The notes under the pieces are model-generated. The model searched no databases and had not been told where the DNA came from. It saw only the letters and a list, made by a program, of their open reading frames with translations. Below are positions 1 to 10,825 of a DNA stretch of 64,000 nt, in pieces. The DNA is taken from positions 2,468,656 through 2,532,655 of the forward strand of contig NZ_CP013015.1 of assembly GCF_001577525.1 (NCBI RefSeq), in the 5' to 3' direction. Origin of the DNA: Candidatus Desulfofervidus auxilii. GTDB lineage: Bacteria > Desulfobacterota > Desulfofervidia > Desulfofervidales > Desulfofervidaceae. The position numbers and the translations under genes are program-made. Each line of letters opens with the position of its first letter. The stretch's first letter is position 1.

Positions 1-1527
1 TAATCGCACCGGATTTTTAATGGGAGTAGTGCCTATTTTTTTCAAGACCTTGTTTATATGGGCCGTAGGATTTAATTTGATTTCTTCAAGTAATTTTAAT
101 GTTTTTTCAATGGCTTTTTTCTTCTCTAAAAACTTTTGGTAAGTTCCCTCGTCTATCAAACCCAATTCATATCCCAAGGGCATAAGACGTAAATCGGCAT
201 TATCCTCTCTCAATAACAACCGATATTCCGCCCTAGAAGTAAACATTCGATAAGGTTCATTTGTGCCCTTAGTAATGAGGTCATCTATCAGCACCCCAAT
301 ATAAGCCTGAGAACGGTCTAAAATAAGGGGGTCTTCACCTCGGATATATTTAACTGCATTGATACCAGCCATTATACCTTGTGCTGCTGCCTCTTCATAA
401 CCCGAAGTTCCATTAATCTGACCTGCAAAAAATAAGCCTTTAATTAACTTGGTTTCAAGGGAGGGTTTTAATTGAGTAGGATTAGCAAAGTCATATTCAA
501 TGGCATAGCCAGGACGGACAATTTCTACCTTTTCCAGTCCTTTAATGCTTCTTAACATTTTTAGCTGAACATCTATGGGCAAACTAGTAAATGTTCCGTT
601 TGGATAAACTTCGGTGGTATTTAGTCCCTCGGGTTCTAAAAATATTTGATGCCTTTCCTTTTCAGGGAACTTTATGATTTTCTCTTCAATAGAAGGGCAA
701 TATCTAGGTGACTTTCCAGAAACTTTACCTGAGATAAGAGGAGCATATTTTATATTTTTTCGGATTATTTCATGAGTCTCAGAGTTAGTATAAGTAAGAT
801 AACAAGGGATTTGCGGGCGGTCTATTTTTTCTGTAGAAAATGAAAATGGATGAGGGGGTTCGTCTCCATATTGAGGTTCTAATTTACTAAAATCAATGGT
901 TTTTCCATCTAACCTAGGGCAAGTGCATGTATTAAAACGGATAATTTCAAATCCAAGCCTTTTTAGACATATAGATAATTTGTTAGAAGGAAGGTCTCCC
1001 ATTCTTCCCCCAGGAAAATTATTAAGACCTATATGAATTAATCCTTTAAGAAATGTCCCTGGGGTGAGTATTACAGTTTTTCCTAGAAATATTTCAGAAG
1101 TACTGGTTTTTATCCCCTTAACCTCTTTATTTTCTGTTATAATTTCATCCACTATTGCTTGTTTTATAAATAAATTTGGTTGTTTTTCCAAAACAAACTT
1201 CATTTGTAAACGATAAAGTTCTCTATCTGCCTGAGCCCTAGATGACCACACCGCCGGTCCTTTTTGAGTATTTAAACGTCTAAATTGAATGCCAGTAGCA
1301 TCAATATTTTTGGCCATTTCTCCCCCTAACGCATCTATTTCCTTTACCAGATGCCCTTTGGCCAATCCCCCAATAGCTGGATTACAAGACATATGAGCAA
1401 TCCTATCTACATTAGTCGTGATTAAGAGTACAGCACAACCCATGCGTGCAGCCGCTAACGCCGCTTCACACCCAGCATGCCCTGCTCCAACTACAATAAC
1501 ATCAAACATTTCTGGATAAATAAGCAT
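1..1527 (-). CDS. mnmG: tRNA uridine-5-carboxymethylaminomethyl synthesis protein MnmG (5' part; runs off the left edge)
   Basis: The reading frame is open for 509 codons from 1527 to the window edge; roughly the last 110 residues of this ~620-residue family lie outside. MnmG is the FAD/NADH-binding partner of MnmE in modifying U34 of tRNAs. Visible: the dinucleotide motif VVGAGHAG near residue 12, GPAVWSSRAQAD near residue 90, PRLDGKTIDF and the AGQINGTSGYEEAAAQG signature. The usual TGTPPR segment reads TCTCPR here. ATG 1527 is preferred to the in-frame ATG 1509 because a promoter places transcription start at about 1527. No mnmE is present in the window. Confidence 0.95.
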   Translation of the reverse strand, partial: MLIYPEMFDVIVVGAGHAGCEAALAAARMGCAVLLITTNVDRIAHMSCNPAIGGLAKGHLVKEIDALGGEMAKNIDATGIQFRRLNTQKGPAVWSSRAQADRELYRLQMKFVLEKQPNLFIKQAIVDEIITENKEVKGIKTSTSEIFLGKTVILTPGTFLKGLIHIGLNNFPGGRMGDLPSNKLSICLKRLGFEIIRFNTCTCPRLDGKTIDFSKLEPQYGDEPPHPFSFSTEKIDRPQIPCYLTYTNSETHEIIRKNIKYAPLISGKVSGKSPRYCPSIEEKIIKFPEKERHQIFLEPEGLNTTEVYPNGTFTSLPIDVQLKMLRSIKGLEKVEIVRPGYAIEYDFANPTQLKPSLETKLIKGLFFAGQINGTSGYEEAAAQGIMAGINAVKYIRGEDPLILDRSQAYIGVLIDDLITKGTNEPYRMFTSRAEYRLLLREDNADLRLMPLGYELGLIDEGTYQKFLEKKKAIEKTLKLLEEIKLNPTAHINKVLKKIGTTPIKNPVRL

Positions 1528-1533
1528 AACCTA

Positions 1534-1561
1534 ATTTTAAACTTTTTAGTCTAGGTGTCAA
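1534..1561 (-). promoter_or_regulatory. Promoter of mnmG, probably leaderless
   Basis: On the minus strand a perfect -35 TTGACA (1556-1561) is followed by a 16-bp spacer and -10 TAAAAT (1534-1539). Only six bases separate the -10 from ATG 1527, so transcription should start at or next to the start codon. There is no room for a Shine-Dalgarno. Confidence 0.6.
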
Positions 1562-1730
1562 TGAAGTTTAGGTTTTCCCAGTATATAGTCCTTCTCCTTG
1601 ATGTAAAGAAAAGGGTTTATACCATTTTTTTCTGCTGAAAGGCTAGGATTTATCTGCAAAAAAGGCTACTTTTTCAACAGCCTGACAAGATTTGCCCCCT
1701 TATTGACCATTCAAACATGTCAAGGTAATA

Positions 1731-3200
1731 TTGGTTAAGCCTTATCCAATGAAAGTAACAATTTTTAAAAGACTTGTTATTAGTTATTTGGTAATTATTT
1801 TGTTGATTATTTTTCTGGGGGTTTATACTACTTTGAGACTAAATCGGCTTAATCAGATTATCAATTATATAATTTCTGTAGATACCGCTACAGTAAAAGT
1901 TGTAGGAGAACTGACTGATACAATATTTACACAGGTAGGATATGAAGAAAAATATTTAATTTCCAAAGACCAGGATTTCTATCAGCGTTTTTGGGAAATC
2001 GGAGATTATGTTAAAAAAAATATAAAGAAACTAGAAGAAATATCTGATACAGTTGAAAAGAAAAATCTGATTAAGAAAATTAAAAAAGCACACGAGTCTT
2101 ATATTTCATTATTTGAAAAAAAGGTTTTTTCTGCTGTGCAAAATACAAGTGATAAAGCTTATAGGGAATATAAGCAAAAAAAACAAAACATAATTAATGA
2201 AATAAGCCAAAATTTGAGAGAAATAGCTGAGATAGCTAAATTGGATAGGGACAAAAAAATGGAGATGGCTAGCGCTATAAGTCTCCAGGTTATTAAAGTA
2301 ACAACAATTACAGCCGGTATTGCTATAATGATGGTAGTTTTGATTTCGTTTTTAAATACAAGAAATATAAACCGTCCTATTCTTCTTTTGCAGGAAAAAA
2401 CAAAGCAAGTAGCTAAAGGCAAATTTGGCCCACCTGTGTATATTTCATCTCCGCCTGAAATTAAGGAATTGGCAAATGCATTTAATACTATGTGTGAACG
2501 ACTAAAAGAATTGGATGAGATGAAAATAGATTTTATCAGCCATTTGTCTCATGAGTTGCGGACTCCATTGACAGCTATAAAGGAAGCTTCTAGTATGCTA
2601 CTTGAAGGTGTTTTTACAGATATGCCGGAAAAACAATATGAGCTTTTCTCAATTATAAAAGAAGAGTGTGAAAGATTGATAAACGGAGTCAATAGAATTC
2701 TTGATCTTTCTCGTATGGAAGCAGGGATGATGAGTTACAAGTTCAGAACCTTTAGTCTCTTTCCAATCATTGAAAAAAGTACTTTAAAGTTGACACCTCT
2801 TGCTCAAAGAAAAAAAATTAAGATTGAAATGAATATAGAGGATAATCTTCCTTTAGTGAGAATAGATGAAGAAAGAATAACTCAAGTAATAGAAAACTTA
2901 TTAAGTAATGCAATAAAATTTACAGCAGATGGAGGTAAAATTTCCATCTCTGCAAACAAGAATGAGGGTAATATGATAACAGTATCTGTGACAGATACCG
3001 GTTGTGGCATTCCCCAGGAAGAACTAGAGAAGGTTTTTGAGAAATTTAAACGAATAGAGAGCGGATGGGTGGCGGTAAGAGGGACAGGACTTGGTCTTTC
3101 TATCGCTAAACACATCATAACCGCTCATGGGGGGCAAATATGGGTGGAAAGCGAACCAGGAAAGGGAAGCACCTTTTATTTTACTTTACCTGTATCATAA
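1731..3200 (+). CDS. Membrane sensor histidine kinase (QseE/GlrK-like)
   Basis: 489 residues. Two membrane segments (about 11-31 and 188-208) bracket a helical periplasmic sensor region. They are followed by a HAMP linker (about 213-262), a HisKA domain with the phospho-acceptor His274 in SHELRTP, and an HATPase_c domain with N box ENLLSNAIKFT, G1 DTGCGIP and G2 GTGLGLSIAKH. It should autophosphorylate and pass phosphate to the response regulator at 3717. TTG 1731 is chosen because AAGG at 1722-1725 is well spaced; ATG 1749 has no ribosome site. The 3' end overlaps the next gene by 61 bp in another frame, so the two are translationally linked. The kinase/lipoprotein/sigma-54-regulator order matches qseE-qseG-qseF. 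Confidence 0.92.
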   Translation: MVKPYPMKVTIFKRLVISYLVIILLIIFLGVYTTLRLNRLNQIINYIISVDTATVKVVGELTDTIFTQVGYEEKYLISKDQDFYQRFWEIGDYVKKNIKKLEEISDTVEKKNLIKKIKKAHESYISLFEKKVFSAVQNTSDKAYREYKQKKQNIINEISQNLREIAEIAKLDRDKKMEMASAISLQVIKVTTITAGIAIMMVVLISFLNTRNINRPILLLQEKTKQVAKGKFGPPVYISSPPEIKELANAFNTMCERLKELDEMKIDFISHLSHELRTPLTAIKEASSMLLEGVFTDMPEKQYELFSIIKEECERLINGVNRILDLSRMEAGMMSYKFRTFSLFPIIEKSTLKLTPLAQRKKIKIEMNIEDNLPLVRIDEERITQVIENLLSNAIKFTADGGKISISANKNEGNMITVSVTDTGCGIPQEELEKVFEKFKRIESGWVAVRGTGLGLSIAKHIITAHGGQIWVESEPGKGSTFYFTLPVS

Positions 3201-3700
3201 TAGTGTCTTTCCTTTTTGGTGAAGGATGTATTCCTCAAAAAAGGTATCAAGATAAACAACAAGAACAAATACAACAGTCATTAATGCAGGCAAAAAATCT
3301 TATGAAAAAGGGAAATTATAAAGTTGCACTAAAAAAGTACCAAGAAATAGCAAAATTATTTCCTCAGATAGAGGATAAAGCACTCTATGAGATAGGATTG
3401 ATTTATGCACATCCTAAAAACCCAGATAAAAATTTTGAGGAGTCTTTAAAGTATTTTCAAAAACTTGTAAGAGAATTCCCTAAAAGCAATTTAAGAAATC
3501 AGGCCGAGGTATGGATTCTTATTTTGCAAGGCATTAAAGAAAAAGAAAAGGCAATTAAGGCACTAAAAGAAAAAATTTCTGTTTTACAGAAAGAAAATAA
3601 GATAAAAAGTAAAAAAATAAATGACTTGGAAAAACAGATAGAAAAATTAAAGGAAATAGATTTAACTATTGAAGAAAAAAAGAGAGAATCTCTACCTTAA
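3140..3700 (+). CDS. Small outer-membrane lipoprotein with TPR-like repeat and coiled coil (QseG-position)
   Basis: 186 residues. A basic N-terminus, a hydrophobic stretch (about 12-26) and Cys30 in a loose lipobox (GEGC) suggest a lipoprotein. Residues 40-120 are helical and BamD/TPR-like (YKVALKKYQEIAKLFP, then a second repeat). Residues 125-180 form a Lys/Glu-rich coiled coil. The gene lies between a histidine kinase and a sigma-54 activator, the place of qseG in enterobacteria, but sequence kinship to QseG was not tested. ATG 3140 has a G-rich ribosome site at 3129-3134 inside the kinase gene. It may act as an envelope cofactor for the kinase. Confidence 0.7.
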   Translation: MGGKRTRKGKHLLFYFTCIIIVSFLFGEGCIPQKRYQDKQQEQIQQSLMQAKNLMKKGNYKVALKKYQEIAKLFPQIEDKALYEIGLIYAHPKNPDKNFEESLKYFQKLVREFPKSNLRNQAEVWILILQGIKEKEKAIKALKEKISVLQKENKIKSKKINDLEKQIEKLKEIDLTIEEKKRESLP

Positions 3701-3716
3701 TGGTTGAGGTTAAAAA

Positions 3717-5072
3717 ATGGATAAAATATTAGTAGTAGATGATGATTTAAATATTCTTAGAGTTTTAAAAATGAGGTTAGAAGCAGAAGGCTATTTGGTT
3801 ACCACTGTAGCTGAAGCCCATGAGGCAATAGAGATTGGAAAAGAAGAAGATTTTGATTTAGCAATAGTTGACCTTAAGCTTACCAAACAGAATGGAATTG
3901 AACTTATGGAAGATCTGCGTCAAATCAATTCAGAGATGCCTGTAATTATTCTTACTGCCTATGGCACGATTGAAAGTGCTGTAGAGGCTATGAGAAAAGG
4001 AGCTTATAGTTACTTGACTAAGCCTTTTGAACATCGTGAACTTCTTTTACAGATAAAAAATGGGATTGAAAAGTACCGACTTTCAAAAGAAGTAAAAAGA
4101 CTTAGAGGTATTGTAAGAGAAAGATATAAGTTTGAAAATATCATCGGTGAAAGCGAAAAGATGAAAAAAGTGCTGGAGTTAGTATCACGGGCAGCAGAAA
4201 CAGATTCTAATGTTTATATTCAAGGAGAAAGTGGGACAGGAAAGGAATTGATTGCTAAGGCATTACATTTAGCAAGTACAAGAAAAAATGGGCCATTTGT
4301 GGCTATAAACTGTGCAACTATCCCTGAGACATTATTAGAAAGTGAGTTATTTGGTTTTAAAAAAGGGGCATTTACAGGTGCTTTTTACACCAAAAAAGGA
4401 CTTTTTGCTCAAGCTGACGGTGGTTCTATCCTCTTGGATGAAATATCAGAAATTCCTTTATCAATGCAGGCAAAATTGTTACGAGTGATAGAAGAAAAGG
4501 AATTTTATCCCATAGGTTCAGAAAAAACCACAAAGGTAAATGTAAGGATAATAGCTGCTTCAAACAAAGACCTTGAAAAAGAAGTGAAGAAAGGTAATTT
4601 TCGCAATGACCTTTTCTATCGTATTCATGTCATTCCTTTCAAGTTACCTCCTTTAAGGGAAAGGAAAGAAGACATCCCTCTTTTAGCAGATTACTTCTTA
4701 AGAAAATTTTCAAAGAAGATGAAAAAGGAAATAAAGGGTTTTTCACCAGATGCACTCAAAAAAATGATGCTTTATTCCTGGCCGGGCAATGTTAGAGAGT
4801 TAGAAAATGTTATAGAATGTGCAGTGGCTATGTCCACACAGGATATAATTAGTGGAGATTTGATCTTCCCAACACAGGCAATAAAAGAAAGTATTTTGAA
4901 ACCACTAAAAAAAGCAAAAGTTGAATTTGAAAAGAGATATATTATTCAACTTATGGAACTTACACAAGGAAATGTGACACAAGCAGCTAAGTTAGCTGGA
5001 AAATATAGGGCAGACCTTTATAAACTTTTAGAAAAATATAACATAAATCCAGAAAATTTTAGGAAAAAGTAG
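3717..5072 (+). CDS. Sigma-54-dependent response regulator (QseF/GlrR-like)
   Basis: 451 residues in the classic NtrC layout. The receiver domain (1-115) has the acidic pocket DDD at 8-10 and phospho-acceptor Asp52. The AAA+ domain has Walker A GESGTGKE (170-177) and the sigma-54 contact loop GAFTGA (217-222). A short Fis-type helix-turn-helix lies at about 405-445. It should activate sigma-54 promoters on phosphorylation by the kinase at 1731; rpoN itself is at 10826. The gene starts 16 bp after the lipoprotein gene with GAGGT upstream of the ATG. Its targets cannot be read from this window. Confidence 0.95.
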   Translation: MDKILVVDDDLNILRVLKMRLEAEGYLVTTVAEAHEAIEIGKEEDFDLAIVDLKLTKQNGIELMEDLRQINSEMPVIILTAYGTIESAVEAMRKGAYSYLTKPFEHRELLLQIKNGIEKYRLSKEVKRLRGIVRERYKFENIIGESEKMKKVLELVSRAAETDSNVYIQGESGTGKELIAKALHLASTRKNGPFVAINCATIPETLLESELFGFKKGAFTGAFYTKKGLFAQADGGSILLDEISEIPLSMQAKLLRVIEEKEFYPIGSEKTTKVNVRIIAASNKDLEKEVKKGNFRNDLFYRIHVIPFKLPPLRERKEDIPLLADYFLRKFSKKMKKEIKGFSPDALKKMMLYSWPGNVRELENVIECAVAMSTQDIISGDLIFPTQAIKESILKPLKKAKVEFEKRYIIQLMELTQGNVTQAAKLAGKYRADLYKLLEKYNINPENFRKK

Positions 5073-5078
5073 CATTTT

Positions 5079-5166
5079 TGGTGCCGAAGGCGGGACTCGA
5101 ACCCGCACGGACTCAACGTCCACTGCCCCCTCAAGACAGCGTGTCTGCCAATTCCACCACTTCGGC
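5079..5166 (-). tRNA. tRNA-Leu (anticodon GAG)
   Basis: An 88-nt class II tRNA with encoded CCA (5079-5081). The acceptor arm pairs GCCGAAG with CTTCGGC. The anticodon stem CTGTC/GGCAG encloses loop TTGAGGG, giving GAG. There is a long variable arm and a T-arm with GGTTCGAGTCC. It lies 5 bp downstream of secG on the same strand and is probably cotranscribed with the glycolytic genes. Confidence 0.96.
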
Positions 5167-5171
5167 CTTAA

Positions 5172-5522
5172 TTATTTTTTATCTGATTTATTTTTCTCCG
5201 TCAAGCCCTTTGGTAATGGACTTTGCTTGGTATTTTGGGGTATTTGTTTTTCAGTAGTAGTTACAGGTGCTTTTTTTATTTCCGTTTCCACTTTCTTATG
5301 GGATGCCATATATGTCAATGAAATGGAAGTCAGAAAGAAAAGGATTGCTAAGACAGTAGTAACTTTATTCAATAAATTTAGGGAACCCCCAGGGCCAAAC
5401 AGAGTCTGACTGGCTCCTCCAAAGGCTGCTCCCATCTCTGCCCCCCGGCCCCTTTGTAGTAAAATGATAAAGATTAAGGCTAAACAAATTATTACATGTA
5501 AAATAACTATAAAAGTGAACAT
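5172..5522 (-). CDS. secG: Preprotein translocase subunit SecG
   Basis: 116 residues with two membrane segments (about 3-21 and 52-70) flanking the conserved cytoplasmic loop QRGRGAEMGAAFGGASQTLFG. It is the accessory subunit of SecYEG in the inner membrane. The Lys-rich tail after residue 75 is longer than in short SecGs but common. It follows tpiA by 1 bp, and the tpiA-secG-tRNA-Leu order is common in proteobacteria, so it is probably part of the long operon read leftward from lptC. Confidence 0.95.
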   Translation of the reverse strand: MFTFIVILHVIICLALIFIILLQRGRGAEMGAAFGGASQTLFGPGGSLNLLNKVTTVLAILFFLTSISLTYMASHKKVETEIKKAPVTTTEKQIPQNTKQSPLPKGLTEKNKSDKK

Positions 5523-5523
5523 T

Positions 5524-6273
5524 TTACGTTACTCCATAATTCATTATTTTAACAAAGGTCTCAGCCTTCAAGCTGGCTCCCCCTACTAAAGCTCCATCAA
5601 TATCCTCTTCTTGCATCAATTCATCAATATTTTCAGGCTTCACACTTCCTCCATAAAGAATTCTTATTTTTTCAGAATTTTCTCTCCCCCATTTTTCTTC
5701 CACCAAATGCCGAAGGTATTTATGGACTTCCTGGGCCTGGGCAGGAGAGGCTGTCTTTCCTGTCCCAATGGCCCATACAGGTTCATAGGCAATCACTATT
5801 TTTTGTATTTCTTGAATATTTCCTAAACCTCCTATTAATTGTTTTTTCACTATTTCAAATGTTTCCCCTTTTTCTCTTTCCTCCAATCTTTCTCCTACAC
5901 ATAAAATAGGTTTAAGTCCTTCTTCCAAAACGCTATTTACCTTTTTAGTGACTGTTTTATCTACTTCTCCAAAATATTGACGTCTTTCAGAATGCCCAAT
6001 AATTACATATTCACAGCCTACATCTTTAAGCATTAGCGGAGAAATTTCTCCGGTGTAAGCACCTTCTCTTTCCCAAAATACATTTTGGGCGGCTAATTTT
6101 AATGCTGTGCCCTTTATACAAGATGCTACTGAATAAAGGGCAGTAAAAGGAGGGGCTACTGCCACTTCTCTATCTTTGGGCAAATGCGGCAAAAGGGCTT
6201 TAACCAAGGCCAATGCCTCAGGTATGGTTTTATACATTTTCCAGTTACCGGCAATGAGAGGTGTTCTACTCAT
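5524..6273 (-). CDS. tpiA: Triosephosphate isomerase
   Basis: 249 residues. It interconverts dihydroxyacetone phosphate and glyceraldehyde 3-phosphate in the cytoplasm. Catalytic motifs are all present: GNWKM (Asn and Lys near the N-terminus), IIGHSERR (His electrophile), [11 protein letters not shown] (Glu base) and the phosphate loop YGGSVKPEN. The frame is open to 6291, but ATG 6273 has AAGGA six bases upstream and fits the family N-terminus. It overlaps the 3' end of pgk by 8 bp, implying translational coupling. Confidence 0.97.
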   Translation of the reverse strand: MSRTPLIAGNWKMYKTIPEALALVKALLPHLPKDREVAVAPPFTALYSVASCIKGTALKLAAQNVFWEREGAYTGEISPLMLKDVGCEYVIIGHSERRQYFGEVDKTVTKKVNSVLEEGLKPILCVGERLEEREKGETFEIVKKQLIGGLGNIQEIQKIVIAYEPVWAIGTGKTASPAQAQEVHKYLRHLVEEKWGRENSEKIRILYGGSVKPENIDELMQEEDIDGALVGGASLKAETFVKIMNYGVT

Positions 6274-7468
6274 GTTTAATCCTTTTAGCACACTCTTCTA
6301 AAGCTGCCACACCAGGAAGGGTTTTTCCTTCCAATAGTTCCACAAATGCCCCACCTCCTGTAGAGATGTATGAAAATCTATCAGCAGCTCCAGCTTTATA
6401 AATAGCTACATCTGTATCCCCTCCACCAACAATTGTCAAGGCATAAGTATCAGCAATATTACTTACCATAGCCATTGTTCCACGACTAAAGGCATCCATC
6501 TCAAATGCCCCCATAGGACCATTCCAAATAATTGTCCTGGCATTTTGCAAGGCCTCCTTAAATAAGGCAGTAGTAGCTGGCCCAATATCCAAAATATACC
6601 ACTTAGGAGGCACTTCCTGAACAGGCACAATTTTTGTCTCAGCATGAGGTTCCATTGCTTCAGCTACTACACAATCTACTGGAAGGTATAATTTAACACT
6701 ATTATGTTTGGCCTTTTTTGCTAATTTTTTAGCTGTATCTAAAAGCTCATTTTCTACAAATGAGTTTCCTACATTATATCCGAATGCTTTTAAGAAGGTA
6801 TTGGCCATAGCCCCACCAATAATAAGTTTATCTACTCTGTTTAGCAAATTTTCTAAGGCGATTAATTTAGAAGAGACCTTACTCCCTCCAATTACTGCTA
6901 CCAAAGGGCGAGCCGGAGCTTCCAAGGCCCGATGGAAATAAGTCAATTCATCCTTTAAAAGAAAACCAGCAGCACATGTTTTAGTATACTTAGGCACTCC
7001 TACTACAGAGGCATGAGCCCGGTGACAAACAGCAAAGGCATCGTTTATATAAATATCGGTTAAGTTAGCTAGTTCCCTAGCAAATTCAGGGTCGTTGGCT
7101 GTTTCTCCAGGATGGAAACGGAGATTTTCCAAAAAAATTATATCACCTGGTTTCATTTCTTCCGCCATTTTTTCAACTTCATCTCCCACACAATCAGGGG
7201 CTAAAGTCACCTCCTTATGCAATAGTCGACGCAAACGCCTCACTACTGGTGCAAGACTCATTTCAGGCACTCTTTTGCCCTTGGGGCGATCTAGGTGAGA
7301 AGCCAGAATAATCATCGCATCTTCATCCAAGGCGTAGTTTATGGTAGGTAAAATCCGCCTAATACGAGTATCATCAGTGATATTGAGATTTTTATCTAAA
7401 GGAACATTACAATCTACCCGAATAAAAAGCCGTTTTTTAGCAATATCAATTTCATTGATATAAAGCAT
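6266..7468 (-). CDS. pgk: Phosphoglycerate kinase
   Basis: 400 residues, the full length for the family. It transfers phosphate between 1,3-bisphosphoglycerate and ADP. Motifs: RVDCNVPLD at the N-terminus, RRx[26 protein letters not shown], and the C-terminal nucleotide site GNGPMGAFE-type ([11 protein letters not shown]) with GGGDTDVAI and [13 protein letters not shown]. It starts 11 bp after gap and overlaps tpiA, so gap-pgk-tpiA form a contiguous triose-phosphate block. Confidence 0.97.
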   Translation of the reverse strand: MLYINEIDIAKKRLFIRVDCNVPLDKNLNITDDTRIRRILPTINYALDEDAMIILASHLDRPKGKRVPEMSLAPVVRRLRRLLHKEVTLAPDCVGDEVEKMAEEMKPGDIIFLENLRFHPGETANDPEFARELANLTDIYINDAFAVCHRAHASVVGVPKYTKTCAAGFLLKDELTYFHRALEAPARPLVAVIGGSKVSSKLIALENLLNRVDKLIIGGAMANTFLKAFGYNVGNSFVENELLDTAKKLAKKAKHNSVKLYLPVDCVVAEAMEPHAETKIVPVQEVPPKWYILDIGPATTALFKEALQNARTIIWNGPMGAFEMDAFSRGTMAMVSNIADTYALTIVGGGDTDVAIYKAGAADRFSYISTGGGAFVELLEGKTLPGVAALEECAKRIKHE

Positions 7469-7479
7469 GCGAACCTCCT

Positions 7480-8947
<1,468 letters not shown>

Positions 8948-8949
8948 TA

Positions 8950-9339
8950 TTAACCCAATTCCTCACTTCCTTGCACAATGGAAGTTATAGCCTTTTTTTT
9001 GACATATGTAGCTAAGGTCTTCAAATCATCATCCTGCTTGTTTATGGCGCTAAGAAACATAGGCAGATTTACTCCAGTAACCACTTCTATTTTTCCTGGC
9101 TCTAAGAAAGAAAAACTTAAATTAGAAGGAGTTCCTCCAAACATATCTGTCAAAATTAATACACCATCCCCTTCATCTACCTCTTGGAGAGCTTTAGTTA
9201 TCGCCCTGCGTAACGCCTCAGGGGGTTCATCCGTTATACTCACTGCCTTAATATTCTTCAAGTTACCACTAATAAAGTGAGCTGCTTCTATCAATGCCTT
9301 TCCTAAATTACAATGGGTTACCAAAACAATTCCTACCAT
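8950..9339 (-). CDS. PTS system mannose-family EIIA domain protein (regulatory)
   Basis: 129 residues, a stand-alone EIIA of the mannose family with the predicted phospho-His9 in VTHCNLG and the segments DMFGGTPSNLS and VTGVNLPM. No EIIB, EIIC or EIID gene is nearby, so sugar transport is unlikely. Its place after rapZ mirrors the nitrogen-PTS cluster of proteobacteria (rpoN-hpf-ptsN-rapZ-npr) and suggests a regulatory phosphorelay. ATG 9339 has AAAGGAAG upstream; the in-frame TTG 9354 would overlap rapZ more and has no better site. Confidence 0.9.
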   Translation of the reverse strand: MVGIVLVTHCNLGKALIEAAHFISGNLKNIKAVSITDEPPEALRRAITKALQEVDEGDGVLILTDMFGGTPSNLSFSFLEPGKIEVVTGVNLPMFLSAINKQDDDLKTLATYVKKKAITSIVQGSEELG

Positions 9340-9340
9340 T

Positions 9341-10210
9341 TTACTTCCTTTCAATGTCTCTATGTAATAAAGAAATGTAGAATTCTTTATTAAACTCCTG
9401 TTTTAATGTCTCTATTAATTTCTCTGCCACAAACACAGAACGATGTTTTCCTCCTGTACATCCAATAGCGATATTAAGGTAATGTTTTCCTTCTTGTTTA
9501 TAAAGAGGCATAAGAAATCTGAGTAAGTCTAGCAATTTCTCCATAAATATTTTTAGCTCTTTACTCTTTTCCATAAATATTTTTACTTGATTATGGCGTC
9601 CATTTAATTCTTTTAATTCAGAAACAAAATAAGGATTAGGTAAGAATCTTACGTCAAAGACCAGATCTGCTTCTAAGGGAATCCCAAATTTAAAGCTAAA
9701 AGAAATTACATGGATATTTATATGCCTTAACGCATTTTGAGCATATCTAGCCTCTATCCATCTTTTTAAATCGTGCACATTGAAAAAGGTGGTATCAATA
9801 ATTTGAGTAGCTGTTTTTCTTATCTCTTCTAAATACACCCTTTCTTCACCAATACTTTCCTTAAGACCTTTTCCTTTTTGAGTAAGCGGGTGTTTTCGCC
9901 GTGTTTCTTTGAAACGTCTAATCAAAACTTCATCTTGGGCATCTAGGAATAAAATATCCACATTACTTCCTAGTTGAAAGATATTCTGAAAAATTGGTTC
10001 CCCTTGGCTAGTAAACTCTCTTTCCCTGATGTCTATTCCTAACGCAATTTTTTCTGCCTGGCTATTTTGAGCTAATTCCAGAAACTTTGGTAAAAGAGAA
10101 GGAGGCAGGTTATCTACACAAAAAAAACCTAGATCTTCAAAGGTTTTTAAAGCGGTGGTCTTCCCTGACCCAGATGTTCCTGTAACCACAATTAATTTAG
10201 ATAAAGACAT
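9341..10210 (-). CDS. rapZ: RapZ family P-loop nucleotide-binding protein
   Basis: 289 residues. The N-terminal Walker A is GTSGSGKTTAL (about 11-21) and the C-terminal domain has the signature IGCTGGKHRSV. In E. coli RapZ is an RNA-binding adaptor steering RNase E to GlmZ. That role should not be transferred here without GlmZ evidence, and nucleotide/RNA binding is the safer statement. It lies between hpf (89 bp upstream) and the EIIA gene (1 bp downstream), the conserved neighbourhood of rapZ. Confidence 0.94.
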   Translation of the reverse strand: MSLSKLIVVTGTSGSGKTTALKTFEDLGFFCVDNLPPSLLPKFLELAQNSQAEKIALGIDIREREFTSQGEPIFQNIFQLGSNVDILFLDAQDEVLIRRFKETRRKHPLTQKGKGLKESIGEERVYLEEIRKTATQIIDTTFFNVHDLKRWIEARYAQNALRHINIHVISFSFKFGIPLEADLVFDVRFLPNPYFVSELKELNGRHNQVKIFMEKSKELKIFMEKLLDLLRFLMPLYKQEGKHYLNIAIGCTGGKHRSVFVAEKLIETLKQEFNKEFYISLLHRDIERK

Positions 10211-10299
10211 TGAATAAAGTTAAGGTAAATTGCCTTTAAACATTATTCACCGTCAAACTATTTACCTTTCCTGTTCAAATTTTGCGGTATTAAACATTA

Positions 10300-10815
10300 T
10301 CAAACACTAGCCTCAATCAACTCATAATTTCCGTCTTTCATTTTGTGGAGCACACATACAGCATTGGTCTCTGTATTTAAAAACACCAAAATATCTTCAT
10401 TAGAAAGCTGTAACTGATTTAAAGCCTCTTCCACATCCATGGGTTTTGGGTGAAAACGGTCGGTATTAATAATTTTTGGAGCTATTTCTTCACTTTCTTC
10501 GCCGAGAGAGGAACCTGATTCGGCTATCTTCCTTGCTCGTTTGTCTTTAAGTTTGCTAATCTGCCTTTCAATTTTGTCTACTACGGTATCAATAGCGGCA
10601 TATATATCCTCAGCTTCTTCTTTACCATAAAGTTTTTCCCCATCCACCCATAAACTCAATTCAGAAATATGTCTAAACTTTTCTACTGCTACTACTAAAT
10701 TTGCTTCTAAATTGTTGGTTTTTAAAAATCTTTCTAAACGTTTTATTTTTTTCTCAGCATAGTTTTTAATACTCTCTGAAGAACTAATATTCCGAAAGGT
10801 CACCGAAATTTGCAT
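10300..10815 (-). CDS. hpf: Long-form ribosome hibernation promoting factor
   Basis: 171 residues. The N-terminal S30AE domain (about 1-100) begins MQISVTFRN and contains KRLERFLK and the VEKFRH segment. A linker is followed by the C-terminal dimerization domain (about 115-170: FHPKPMDVEEAL ... ILVFLNTET). Long HPFs dimerize 70S ribosomes into 100S particles. ATG 10815 has the strong site AAGGAGG; the frame extends 17 codons upstream into the end of rpoN without a better start. It is separated from rpoN by 10 bp, as in many proteobacteria. Confidence 0.95.
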   Translation of the reverse strand: MQISVTFRNISSSESIKNYAEKKIKRLERFLKTNNLEANLVVAVEKFRHISELSLWVDGEKLYGKEEAEDIYAAIDTVVDKIERQISKLKDKRARKIAESGSSLGEESEEIAPKIINTDRFHPKPMDVEEALNQLQLSNEDILVFLNTETNAVCVLHKMKDGNYELIEASV

Positions 10816-10825
10816 AACTGCCTCC

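Noticed and set aside
1645-1685. Terminator hairpin between mnmG and the kinase
   Set aside because: GGCT-type arms around AAAAAGGCTACTTTTT are short and imperfect, and the flanking genes diverge, so no terminator is expected.
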